Assembly: GCA_964619675.1 (NCBI GenBank)
Contig: CAZUEO010000003.1
Location: forward strand, 59,889-123,888
Length of the DNA stretch: 64,000 bases
Direction: 5' to 3'
Source: JAPLMW01 sp964619675
Lineage (GTDB): Bacteria; Planctomycetota; Phycisphaerae; Sedimentisphaerales; UBA12454
The notes under the pieces were generated by a model. That model saw only the letters and a program-made list of their open reading frames with translations. It had not been told where the DNA came from and searched no databases. Positions 26,601-33,270 of the stretch are shown here, one piece after another (within the stretch, counting starts at the first letter, position 1; every line of letters begins with the position of its first letter). A program made the position numbers and the translations under genes.

Positions 26601-26833
26601 TGCCTGTTTTAGATGCAAATAAAAAACTTGAGCAGACTTTCGAAAAAATGAAAACGCTCCTGCAGAATAAACAGGGGCGGTTTGTATTCTGCCAGAACTT
26701 AAAAGTTTTTGACGGTGATAATCTTTATATCTTAAAACCTATGCAAATGCGGTTTTGGTCTCGCACAGCAGCCTTAAATGATGCAGATGAGATTGCCGGT
26801 GCTATTCTGAATTCGAGGGAGAAAAATAAATAA
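23615..26833 (+). CDS. Eco57I-type N6-adenine DNA methyltransferase (type IIG-like restriction-modification protein)
   Basis: The 1072-residue product has four visible parts. The N-terminal 150 residues (VFYVGKSPAAYLKN, FLWNQAIVPMLII, KVRVYTAYSQ) are like the front domain of large type II methylases. A helical region follows. The methylase core has motif I ILDPACGSGVFLVSLFGRM near residue 385 and motif IV IVIGNPPWVSRG near 505, which is the N6-adenine class. The C-terminal half (about 600-1072) is a likely target-recognition and helical region. The following PD-(D/E)XK gene starts directly after the stop. The A+T content is visibly higher than in the neighbours, which suggests transfer. It may act as modification enzyme or as a fused restriction protein. 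I saw no certain nuclease motif within it. Confidence 0.8.
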   Translation: MDTITTESIIKTSSITPWPRKLYRNAEEFWRNSQGFHYAYLIYRTLRGDHKRTFQPDAVFYVGKSPAAYLKNVDEIREEDVGQWQRFLWNQAIVPMLIIKSPIKVRVYTAYSQPQKSDSTEKIQSLLEDTADALKLDKLWTAIESGMIYELKPEAFKREHAVDQYLLDNLNAAGQLLAKTQPGKTKEANEENLEFAHHFLTRLLFVCYLIERGMIGKHFNDSEHEFLKELRPATDEKKGYFLKDLFEDLNTYSKKREALCRIFGYVKRTFNGSLFPESIATEKDRYTDDFIKIVDDFLHGHELRTGQKLLGFWAYDFSVIPIETISAVYESFLGEQGEIKEVLGGKNSKRTTGAYYTPLHLVELTVDIALEKIKNKKSIHKLKILDPACGSGVFLVSLFGRMAESLRRQETQTKGINWARKLLPKLHQLYGIDISQTACHITCFSLYLALLEQLEPSDVEYLHEHDEKLPPLLANTRPDSWDTVYPGNLFNTELSFKEKDFDIVIGNPPWVSRGNQKDEHFLKWLTSKKNTDIYGPEKQIAHGFMWEVPKYLSDSGIACLLLPTTVLLNNHTNQFQKEWFKSVTVERVVNFSDLRFILFKSAIHPCVAISFKSVKSNPESIIRYESPKTDIRSQKGGPVYIREEDTTCLYLKEITFAAANDYAPTVWKTHYWGSWRDQRLLSRLMDFNKLSDLAGEIGKHKKWIKGQGIQVGGGDPNPVWWKPSTLYLDSEVDFDLIICKDDLITIKQAEIPIDTVHRPRDKKLFIGPKVLLAKGSRRVFFCNQEVVFRDTFTSITGTEKDTSLLRFLAVVLNSDLVYYYLFHTNSNLGIYRSQTYPNEFLSVPFFLPENAVAPDRAKEIVSIVAKQVGEFENSLKNKKWFGEEQKRKDKANKIRIRLELLIREYYNVDKYESMLIDDTLNLAVKSFHPRENTAKAKIPTLVDVNDEQAKEYVNTLCEMLNNFGEGSNFKVNGEIIKGQPYSVVQISLAETIDRNVPVLDANKKLEQTFEKMKTLLQNKQGRFVFCQNLKVFDGDNLYILKPMQMRFWSRTAALNDADEIAGAILNSREKNK

Positions 26834-27469
26834 ATGGCAACAGATGGCAATAAGGCTCTTTGGGCAGAAACATTCGACCCTGGCCAGATTCTAAAAGTTC
26901 TTCAACTTGTTCTTGATTCTTGGAGGTCTTTTAAAATCCCCTTAAAGCTATTGGAAGTACCCATCACACGAAAATTCTGCGCTCATCTTAGAAATAATCG
27001 AGATAAATCAATTCATTTCTTTCGTATTGACTGGGAATCCACTGAACTTGATGATAAAGGCCAAGAACTAGGAAGGATTGATCTGAAGTTTTCCCAAGGT
27101 TATGACGAAAAAGTTTGTTTTTCCATTGAATGTAAACGCCTTAGGGTTAATTTCGATAGTGGGTTTGATTCATTAGCAAACGAATATGTAGAAGATGGAA
27201 TGTATAGATACTTTAATGGCCAATATGCGACAGGGCTGGATAAAGGCGGAATGCTTGGTTACGTAATGGATGGTGAAGTAAATAAAGCTATTGAAAACGT
27301 TCGCAAAGCGGTTGAAGGTCGCAGGCTTGATTTACATATGGAACAAGATGGCACTCTTTGCAACTGCTCTATATTAGCTTCCAAACAGGTAAAAGAAACT
27401 TTTCATAATCATGGCCCTGAAAATAAATTTCATATTTATCATATTTTCCTTCCCGTAAAAGCTGCGTAA
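26834..27469 (+). CDS. Predicted PD-(D/E)XK nuclease-like protein, partner of the methylase
   Basis: The 211-residue product is not a family I recognise by name. It has the spacing of a PD-(D/E)XK nuclease: RIDLKF with Asp83, then FSIECKRL with Glu99 and Lys101 and hydrophobic strands around them. It starts at the base after the methylase stop codon, so the two genes are translated together. I infer a restriction or effector nuclease paired with the methylase, or an accessory subunit. It shares the A+T-rich composition of the methylase gene. Its activity is unproven. Confidence 0.6.
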   Translation: MATDGNKALWAETFDPGQILKVLQLVLDSWRSFKIPLKLLEVPITRKFCAHLRNNRDKSIHFFRIDWESTELDDKGQELGRIDLKFSQGYDEKVCFSIECKRLRVNFDSGFDSLANEYVEDGMYRYFNGQYATGLDKGGMLGYVMDGEVNKAIENVRKAVEGRRLDLHMEQDGTLCNCSILASKQVKETFHNHGPENKFHIYHIFLPVKAA

Positions 27470-27667
27470 ATCCGTGTCTAAAAGAAAGCTTCCTTGTCGA
27501 AATTACGATGAGTAGAAAAGAAAATTGTCTGCATTGATAATGACCCACCCCCATTTATTGTATCATTATGAATTGGAGTATCCTGCGTTAATTAGTCCTT
27601 CCTCCCCCATTTGGCGACTTGCTTGATTTCTCCTTTGTCCATGCCCCATATTCTATTTCAGTTCTGC

Positions 27668-28201
27668 TCACCAGTATTGCAGCAGAAGCGTTGGAAGACC
27701 GAGACCGATTGCGACCCCGTAGATATAATCAAACCAGACGACTCTCAGGCCGTTGGCGATGTAGATAGCAATAACCAGCGGCAGGCTTATTATTGCCAGC
27801 GGGTGAAGGGTGACTGCGGCCTTCTTGGCCTGCTGAAACAGCAGGTGTGCATCGCCGATGGACGGAAACGCGTGCATCCCTATGGAAATGCCCAGCCACA
27901 GCAGGACATAATAAAACTTGTTCACCACGCCGAATATGCGCATTGGAATCAGCACCGGGAAGCAGATAATTATGCAGAGCAGTGAGTTAACGATAAACGG
28001 CCCGACTGAAATAAGAAACGTCGTTGTAAAGTTGTTTGTCTCTTCGTGTACAACATATCCTGCAGGGTCGCCGAAGCGGAAAAAACAAAAATCCAATACC
28101 GCAACGCCTCTCAGCCGGCACAGCAGCATATGCGCAAATTCGTGCACAATCACGCCCGGGAAGGTTAAAACAGTTATAATATATCCCGGAATTAAAAACA
28201 T
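27668..28201 (-). CDS. Membrane zinc metalloprotease-like protein (HExxH)
   Basis: The 177-residue product has about four or five membrane segments. The first contains TFPGVIVHEFAHMLLCRL with an HExxH zinc motif, as in site-2 protease-like and DUF3267-type membrane peptidases. A later segment has GISIGMHAFPSIGDAHLL, where His and Asp could complete the metal site. Length is short for a full M50 protease and no PDZ domain is present. It is 2 bp after the TPR/zinc-ribbon gene on the same strand, so they form an operon. Substrate unknown. Confidence 0.65.
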   Translation of the reverse strand: MFLIPGYIITVLTFPGVIVHEFAHMLLCRLRGVAVLDFCFFRFGDPAGYVVHEETNNFTTTFLISVGPFIVNSLLCIIICFPVLIPMRIFGVVNKFYYVLLWLGISIGMHAFPSIGDAHLLFQQAKKAAVTLHPLAIISLPLVIAIYIANGLRVVWFDYIYGVAIGLGLPTLLLQYW

Positions 28202-28203
28202 AC

Positions 28204-29130
28204 TTACTCCTTTGCCGGCTCTTTCCAGCCGTCGGGAAATCTTTTCTGAAACTCGCTGCGCGTGATAATCTCGCGGGAATAGAGACGATGAAGAATTCTC
28301 CGTTCGTATTCACTGAAATACGGGTCTGCTTTTGAAAGCGTTTTTGCCTTGTCCAGAATCTCGAGCGATTTTTTTCTGAACTGCTCGTCGCCTGTTACGG
28401 CAAATTTGCATGCGTAGGCCGAGGCAACCTGACCGCAGTTGGTAACGTCATCGGGGTTTATGTTGTAATTTTCAATCGCCATGGCCAAAAATCGGTCGTA
28501 GTCTTTGTTGTCGAATGCCACGCCAATTTCTGCTGCTATTGCAAGCTGGTCCAGTGTTTCATTTAATCCCTGCGGCAGCGATGAACTCCGGCACGAGTTA
28601 ATCACTTCCAGCGCCTCTGCGGGCCTGTCCTGCCCCAGCAGCAGAATCGACTGGTAAAGGGCTGCCATTGCGAGAAGTTCGCTGTTTTCCGGGACGTGCG
28701 CGGATGCCGAATCCATCAGTTCTGCGGCTTTTTCAAGGTCGTTTTTGTAAAAAGCCCTGACTGAACTTCTCATCTCGACGTAGGCCTGTATAAACCTTAT
28801 ATTCCAGACCAGTGCGCAAGCGACCAGGGCAAACATAATGAAAAGAAAAACCTTGACCCAGTGAGGAAAAGGACGGTGTCTGAAAAAAGTCTCGCACTGC
28901 AGGCACACGGGCAGTCCTGCAAGCATAGGCAGATGCTGCTGGTTATGGTCTTTTCCACAGTTAAAGCATATTGTAGGGTCGATTTGCTGCTTAACAGATT
29001 TGATGTCGATGTCTTTTTGCTCCGAGGCGGCTTGCTCGCCGCAGACCCTGCACAAGACGACAGCGTTTATCCTGAATGTCTCATTCATCGGAAATTGTTG
29101 GCCGCAATTTTCACACTTGACTGTCTGCAT
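28204..29130 (-). CDS. Zinc-ribbon and TPR membrane protein of unknown function
   Basis: The 308-residue product has two CxxC-based zinc ribbons at the N terminus (KCENCGQQF with LCRVCGEQ, then CFNCGKDH with VCLQCETF). One membrane segment follows near residue 95 (VFLFIMFALVACALVW), then a helical region with TPR-like repeats (FYKNDLEKAAELMDSASAHV, EALEVINSC) presumably outside. It is transcribed ahead of the HExxH membrane protein. I infer a binding scaffold for the protease, from context only. Confidence 0.6.
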   Translation of the reverse strand: MQTVKCENCGQQFPMNETFRINAVVLCRVCGEQAASEQKDIDIKSVKQQIDPTICFNCGKDHNQQHLPMLAGLPVCLQCETFFRHRPFPHWVKVFLFIMFALVACALVWNIRFIQAYVEMRSSVRAFYKNDLEKAAELMDSASAHVPENSELLAMAALYQSILLLGQDRPAEALEVINSCRSSSLPQGLNETLDQLAIAAEIGVAFDNKDYDRFLAMAIENYNINPDDVTNCGQVASAYACKFAVTGDEQFRKKSLEILDKAKTLSKADPYFSEYERRILHRLYSREIITRSEFQKRFPDGWKEPAKE

Positions 29131-29225
29131 TAGCCGAGTCCCTGAACCTTATTTACAATGGAATAATAGAGTTGTCACTAAAAAAAATCCTGATTTTAAA
29201 TTTCCTTATGACTGTAAATTAATTC

Positions 29226-29254
29226 TTGACAATAGCCGATATGTATATTATACT
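29226..29254 (+). promoter_or_regulatory. Strong promoter of ilvB
   Basis: TTGACA at 29226-29231 and TATACT at 29249-29254 have exactly 17 bases between them, close to consensus. Predicted +1 is near 29261, which gives a leader of about 195 nt before the ilvB ATG. Confidence 0.7.
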
Positions 29255-29260
29255 TGTTAA

Positions 29261-29456
29261 ATTACAGGCTTGTCCGCTTTGAGGCGGAAAGTTGTCCCTG
29301 AGACACGCGTAGTGCTGTGATTATGGCGCTGCGGCAGGACGCAAATCCTGGTTCGACAGGCTGTGAGAGTTCGTTGCCTTACGGTCGGCCGGTCAGAAAT
29401 GCCCAAAAGAGCCGCGGTTAGCTGGAATAACTGAATAGTTTATCAGGAGTAAAAAA
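29261..29456 (+). promoter_or_regulatory. Long structured 5' leader of ilvB, possible cis-regulatory RNA
   Basis: The leader is G+C-rich against A+T-rich flanks and holds several hairpins visible by eye: CCGC 29274-29277 with GCGG 29284-29287, and CAGGA 29335-29339 with TCCTG 29346-29350. More G+C-rich pairing words follow to 29424. It then opens to an unstructured A+T-rich end with AGGAG before the ATG. No T-box motif and no leader peptide rich in Leu, Val or Ile codons is visible. A short reading frame from ATG 29323 has no such bias. It could be a riboswitch or protein-binding leader. No known class is recognised. Confidence 0.5.
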
Positions 29457-31193
29457 ATGAAGAAAAATCCTTCACAGGACAGTTCCCGCCAAAGTCCATC
29501 CGATTTTCCCATCAAGACCGGTGCTGAAATTATCGTCGAAACGTTGATTGAGCAGGGTGCCGATACAATTTTCGGTTATCCCGGCGGGGTTGTATTACCC
29601 TTGTTTGACAGACTCTATGATGCGCCTATCAGGTTTATTATTCCTCGCCACGAACAAGGTGGCACCCATATGGCGGATGGCTACGCACGAGCAAGCGGTA
29701 AAGTCGGAGTTATTATTGTCACAAGTGGGCCGGGCGCGTGCAATCTTACTACAGGTATTGCAAATGCGATGATGGATTCTGTGCCGATAGTTGCGCTGAC
29801 AGGACAGGTTCGAACAGAACTTATCGGCAACGATGCATTTCAAGAAGCCGACACAACCGGTATTACCAGGCCGATTACTAAGCATAATATGATTGTTAAA
29901 GATGTTAAAGACCTGCAACAGATGATTCGTGAGGCGTTCTATATCGCCAAAACCGGCCGGCCAGGGCCGGTGCTTATTGATATTCCTGTCGATATTGAAG
30001 TTGCCAAATGTCAGTTACAACCTCTAAAGGAAATCAGTCTGCCAGGCTATAAGCCTCCGCAGAAGGGCCATCTGCGCCAGATAAAAATGGCGGCACAGGC
30101 TATAGACAAATCTGACAAACCCGTGCTTTATGCCGGCGGCGGAGTTATTGCCGCCGATGCCGCTAAAGAACTGCACTCCTTTGCACAGAAAGCCAATCTG
30201 CCTGTAACAACGACACTCCTTGGGCTCGGCAGCTACGACCAGAGCCGGCCGGAGTCGCTCGATATGCTGGGTATGCACGGCACAGCTTATGCCAATTTTG
30301 CAGTTCAGGAATGCGACCTGCTAATCGCGGTCGGTGCGCGTTTTGACGACAGGGTAACAGGCAAAGTCAAGACCTTTGCGCCTAATGCGAAAATCATTCA
30401 TATCGATATCGACCCGAGCAGCATCAGCAAAAATGTCGCTGTCAATATACCTGTCGTCGGCGATGCGAAGTTTATCCTTGCCGAGCTGGCAAAAGAAGTT
30501 AAACATAAGGAAAGAAAAGAATGGTTTGACAAAATCGCGGACTGGAAAAGACGTTACCCGCTGCGATACGACACGAGAAGTGCTGGTTTAAAGCCGCAAT
30601 ATGTTATTGAACAGCTTTGCGAGGCTGCAAAATCAGAGGCTATAGTTGTTACCGGCGTCGGTCAGCATCAGATGTGGACTGCCCAGTTTTATAAGCATAG
30701 TAAGCCGAGGCACTTTATAACCTCTGGCGGGCTCGGCACTATGGGCTTCGGACTGCCTGCTGCGATAGGTGCTCAGGTTGCCAGGCCGGATGCTCTGGTT
30801 ATCGCTATTGACGGCGACTGCAGCTTTAATATGACCCTTACCGAAATCAGTACAGCAGTCCAGTACGAATTGCCCATAAAAGTCTGCATCATCAATAACG
30901 GTTATATGGGAATGGTCCGTCAGTGGCAGGAACTGTTTTACAACAAGAGATACTCGAAAACCCATATAGACAATCCGGAATTTGCCGTTGTTGCGCAGGC
31001 TCTTGGCGCAGTTGGAATTGCCGTTGAGAAAAAAAGCGAAGTCAAATCCGCTATCGCAAAAATGCTTGCGGAAAAGAAGCCCTGCATTGTCGATTTCAAA
31101 GTCGAACGCGAAGAAAACGTCTGGCCGATGGTCGCGGCAGGAAAGAGCCTGCATGAAATGGACGGACTCGATATCTTCGAAAGTATGGCATAG
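29457..31193 (+). CDS. ilvB: Acetolactate synthase large subunit
   Basis: The enzyme joins two pyruvates, or pyruvate and 2-ketobutyrate, in the first common step to valine, leucine and isoleucine. The TPP enzyme fold is clear: FGYPGGVVLPLFDRL, RHEQGGTHMADGYAR with the catalytic Glu, TSGPGACNLTTGIANA, GAQVARPDALVIAIDGDCSF and CIINNGYMGMVRQWQ as the TPP-Mg motif. Length of 578 is normal. It is preceded by a strong promoter and leader and followed by ilvN. ilvC lies 4.4 kb further on. Confidence 0.96.
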   Translation: MKKNPSQDSSRQSPSDFPIKTGAEIIVETLIEQGADTIFGYPGGVVLPLFDRLYDAPIRFIIPRHEQGGTHMADGYARASGKVGVIIVTSGPGACNLTTGIANAMMDSVPIVALTGQVRTELIGNDAFQEADTTGITRPITKHNMIVKDVKDLQQMIREAFYIAKTGRPGPVLIDIPVDIEVAKCQLQPLKEISLPGYKPPQKGHLRQIKMAAQAIDKSDKPVLYAGGGVIAADAAKELHSFAQKANLPVTTTLLGLGSYDQSRPESLDMLGMHGTAYANFAVQECDLLIAVGARFDDRVTGKVKTFAPNAKIIHIDIDPSSISKNVAVNIPVVGDAKFILAELAKEVKHKERKEWFDKIADWKRRYPLRYDTRSAGLKPQYVIEQLCEAAKSEAIVVTGVGQHQMWTAQFYKHSKPRHFITSGGLGTMGFGLPAAIGAQVARPDALVIAIDGDCSFNMTLTEISTAVQYELPIKVCIINNGYMGMVRQWQELFYNKRYSKTHIDNPEFAVVAQALGAVGIAVEKKSEVKSAIAKMLAEKKPCIVDFKVEREENVWPMVAAGKSLHEMDGLDIFESMA

Positions 31194-31197
31194 AGAA

Positions 31198-31236
31198 GTT
31201 ATCAGTTATCAGTTATCAGTTATCGGTTATCGGTTA
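31198..31236 (+). repeat. Short tandem repeat (GTTATCA/GTTATCG units)
   Basis: About five 7-8 base units GTTATCAG, then GTTATCGG, lie between ilvB and ilvN. The same words recur at 31782-31813 after ilvN. They are low-complexity and without coding sense. Confidence 0.8.
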
Positions 31237-31259
31237 AATTTTGCCGAAAGGGCAGAAAG

Positions 31260-31760
31260 ATGAAACATATAATAAGCGCATTGGTTCAGAACAAGCCCGG
31301 CGTGCTGGCTCACGTGGCAGGGATGTTCGCGGCAAGGGCCTTTAATATCGATTCACTCGCTGTTGGCAGAACCGACGACCCTGCTCTTAGCAGAATGACG
31401 ATAGTCGTTGTCGGAGACGATAAAGTGGTCGAGCAGGTCCGCAAACAGCTTGCAAAGGTTATAGATGTCGTAAAAGTGCAGGATTTCTCAGGCAGAGAAG
31501 TAATAGCACGGGACCTGATGTTAATATGCGTTCATATACCGCCTGAGAAACGGCCTGAGATACTTGCGCTTGTCGAGATGTTCAAGGCAAAGGTTGTCGA
31601 TATAGGCCAGAGATTTGTTATGGTTGAAGTAGTCGGGCCGGAAGATAAAATCGAGGCCTTTGTCGAGGCCTGCAGGCCTTATGGCGTGAAAAATCTGGCG
31701 CGAACAGGTACAGTAGCGATGGGCAGATTCGATAGGCAGGAAGTCGCAGATAACGAATAA
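31260..31760 (+). CDS. ilvN: Acetolactate synthase small (regulatory) subunit
   Basis: This subunit activates IlvB and gives feedback by branched-chain amino acids. The 166-residue product has the N-terminal ACT domain (ISALVQNKPGVLAHVAGMFAARAFNIDSLAVG) and the C-terminal domain (RDLMLICVHIPPEKRPEIL, VDIGQRFVMVEVVG). The length is that of the long IlvH form. It lies 66 bp after ilvB, across the GTTATC repeat, with AGGGCAGAAAG before the ATG. Confidence 0.95.
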   Translation: MKHIISALVQNKPGVLAHVAGMFAARAFNIDSLAVGRTDDPALSRMTIVVVGDDKVVEQVRKQLAKVIDVVKVQDFSGREVIARDLMLICVHIPPEKRPEILALVEMFKAKVVDIGQRFVMVEVVGPEDKIEAFVEACRPYGVKNLARTGTVAMGRFDRQEVADNE

Positions 31761-32262
31761 GAACACAGAACTCAGAAGAAAAGTTATCAGCAACTCAGTT
31801 ATCAGTTATCGGCAATTCACCACAGACCTGTCCCGAGCGCAGCCGAGGGAGCCACGGAGATGTGAAAAATTCCGAATTACAAAGCACGAATTCCAAATCA
31901 ATGTTGAATTACCGAAATTTAAAATTGAACGCTGCGATAATTAGTCGCCAGTTGCTGGTCGTTAGTCGCTAGTAAATAATATCAAAAATCAAATATAAAA
32001 ATGACAGTTGCTGACGAGGGCTGCGATGAGGAACAGACAGAATTACGCAGTCCCTAAAGGACGGAGTAAAAATAAAAGATTACCGAACCGAAGGCAGCAA
32101 CTGCAACCATCGCAACGCTACGCGAATGTTTTTTCAATAGAACCAACGGCCGCTAACTTTTCACCACAGAGAACTCAGAGAAAGAAGTAATTATAAAAAA
32201 ATAGGTGCGGGGTTTTCTTTTTCAGGTTTTCAACAGCCCCACTGTCCTTATTTATTTTGATT
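31761..32262. other. Intergenic region of dispersed repeats, no gene supported
   Basis: About 500 bp between ilvN and the DUF4282 gene. It holds the GTTATCA repeat (31782-31813), a C/G palindrome of the cccgagcgcagccgaggg type near 31842-31859, a stretch of clear lineage-type filler, and the copy of the dispersed repeat at 31932-32010. An open frame at 32008-32190 has no ribosome binding site, biased composition or recognisable sequence, so I do not call it a gene. Confidence 0.6.
31932..32010 (+). repeat. Dispersed repeat, copy 2 (inverted relative to 1-115)
   Basis: The words tagtcgccagttgctgg, gttagtcgctagtaaa, aatatcaaaaatcaa and aaaatgacag occur in the same order as on the minus strand at 1-115, with a few substitutions and one short gap. 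The copies are 32 kb apart and inverted. Confidence 0.65.
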
Positions 32263-32670
32263 TTATTTTTTTCTTATTTCTTCAAGTGTGTCGTGAATGC
32301 GAAAAATTACAACTAACCATTCGCAAGCTATACGAATACCAACCACATTTATTAGCCAAAAGAGAATAGCAATTGCCAATGTCAACAATTTTGAATGTGT
32401 AGTAGAATAATCAGAAGATGTTGCCCATAACAAAGCACCCAAACCGGTTATAGTACACCATACCGGGAAAATCACAATAATAAGTTTTGTTGTCAACATT
32501 ACGCGAAAAGTCCAAAAATCTTTGGAGAGTTTACTGAGGCTATTCTCGTCATATATGTTTTTACCACTCGCAAGGAAAGATTGATTACACTTTGAGCATT
32601 TTACTGTTTTACCCACATAAATATCAGGAACATCAAAGGTTATGATACACTGTGGACATTGAACTTTCAT
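32263..32670 (-). CDS. MJ0042-type zinc-ribbon membrane protein with DUF4282-like domain
   Basis: The 135-residue product opens with MKVQCPQCIITFDVPDIYVG and VKCSKCNQSF, an MJ0042-type zinc ribbon with two CxxC pairs. Two membrane segments follow (about 60-85 and 90-110), and it ends with RIACEWLVVIFRIHDTLEEIR, which is the typical DUF4282 end. Function is unknown. ATG 32670 follows AAGGAGAG. A GTG/ATG five codons upstream overlaps that ribosome binding site and is rejected. Neighbours are repeats and an RNA gene. Confidence 0.7.
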   Translation of the reverse strand: MKVQCPQCIITFDVPDIYVGKTVKCSKCNQSFLASGKNIYDENSLSKLSKDFWTFRVMLTTKLIIVIFPVWCTITGLGALLWATSSDYSTTHSKLLTLAIAILFWLINVVGIRIACEWLVVIFRIHDTLEEIRKK

Positions 32671-32723
32671 ATTCTCTCCTTTCAAATCATAAAATATTTT
32701 TTATACTGGTTTTGTATAAGAAG

Positions 32724-32743
32724 ATGATATTTTAAAATATCAT
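32724..32743. promoter_or_regulatory. Perfect 20-bp A+T-rich palindrome, possible operator
   Basis: ATGATATTTTAAAATATCAT reads the same on both strands. It lies about 55 bp before the start codon of the DUF4282-like gene, where a repressor site could be. It may equally be a chance A+T palindrome. Confidence 0.3.
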
Positions 32744-32852
32744 TCCTACGGTTGGATAAATTGTATCAAACAATAAATAACTACTCATTTTGTAGTATTT
32801 CAAAATTTAACTGGATCCGTTGTTGCCCCTCAAGGAAACGGAGAAATTATAT

Positions 32853-32892
32853 CCTTAAATTCGGTGAAAAACAAGGGAAAATAGCGTAGAGC
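32853..32892 (+). repeat. Direct repeat, left copy, flanking the small RNA
   Basis: About 40 bases, beginning CCTTAAATT and ending AAACAAGGGAAAATAGCG plus TAGAGCG, recur at 33110-33150 with about four differences. The two copies are 257 bp apart and lie on either side of a promoter, small RNA and terminator. Confidence 0.75.
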
Positions 32893-32926
32893 GGACAGCG
32901 TATAGCGTATAGGGGATAGGGATTAT

Positions 32927-32955
32927 TTGCAAATTTTCAGTCTATATCGTATAAT
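32927..32955 (+). promoter_or_regulatory. Promoter of the small RNA
   Basis: TTGCAA at 32927-32932 and a perfect TATAAT at 32950-32955 are spaced by 17 bases. Predicted +1 is 32962. Confidence 0.65.
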
Positions 32956-32961
32956 ATATAT

Positions 32962-33060
32962 GTGAGCGGGTAATTCCTGCGGTGGGTGACTTGAGCACCG
33001 GCGTGGACGCGTGTGCGGCTGGACTTAAGGGACATCGGCATTGCAGGCGCCGCTTTTTTT
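32962..33060 (+). ncRNA. Candidate small RNA (about 99 nt) with rod-like fold and terminator
   Basis: Downstream of a near-consensus promoter, the sequence can fold into one long rod. AGCGG 32965-32969 pairs with CCGCT 33050-33054, CCTGC 32976-32980 with GCAGG 33043-33047, CTTGAG 32990-32995 with CTTAAG 33024-33029, and GCGT 33001-33004 with ACGC 33007-33010. Seven T residues end the closing stem at 33054-33060, as in a rho-independent terminator. There is no reading frame with a ribosome binding site. It lacks the GGAAG tetraloop region of SRP RNA, and I do not recognise it as 6S. It is flanked by 40-bp direct repeats. Confidence 0.6.
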
Positions 33061-33109
33061 ATGCGCTCAAATATTACAAATCTTCAATTCAATTCAGTAT
33101 TTGCGATAG

Positions 33110-33150
33110 CCTTAAATTGGGCGGGAAACAAGGGAAAATAGCGTAGAGCG
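33110..33150 (+). repeat. Direct repeat, right copy, flanking the small RNA
   Basis: This matches the copy at 32853-32892, again running from CCTTAAATT to AAACAAGGGAAAATAGCG and TAGAGCG, and is followed by TATAGGG-type words in both places. Confidence 0.75.
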
Positions 33151-33221
33151 TATAGGGTTTAGGGGATAGATTACCGGCAACGGGTCCGTGAAATCTATTA
33201 AAAAACAGATTTCTCCGCTTC

Positions 33222-33239
33222 CCCCCGCCTTCGCGGGGG
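33222..33239. repeat. G+C-rich palindrome (CCCCCGC-CTTC-GCGGGGG)
   Basis: A 7-bp stem with a CTTC loop in the gap before the minus-strand membrane protein gene. Palindromes of the same kind occur at 35466-35484 and inside the end of pdxA. They are either terminator-like hairpins or mobile palindromes. Confidence 0.5.
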
Positions 33240-33270
33240 TTCGGTCGAAATGACATTTCTACAAAGCAAT

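Noticed and set aside
27669..27985. Plus-strand frame opposite the HExxH membrane protein
   Set aside because: It is antisense to a gene with clear membrane segments and a zinc motif, and has no ribosome binding site.
29341..29372. Possible tRNA in the ilvB leader (GGTTCGACAGG resembles a T arm)
   Set aside because: No matching acceptor, D or anticodon stem can be built around it, so it is only a chance TTCGA.
31198..31236. CRISPR array at the GTTATCAG repeats
   Set aside because: The units are 7-8 bases and directly adjacent, with no spacers and no cas genes.
32008..32190. 60-codon plus-strand frame after ilvN
   Set aside because: It lies in repeat-rich filler, begins just after the dispersed repeat and shows no protein-like composition.
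32962..33060. Signal recognition particle (4.5S) RNA for the small RNA locus
   Set aside because: The size, the rod fold and a GACGCGTGTGC word fit, but the conserved GGAAG tetraloop and AGCAGC region of domain IV are absent.
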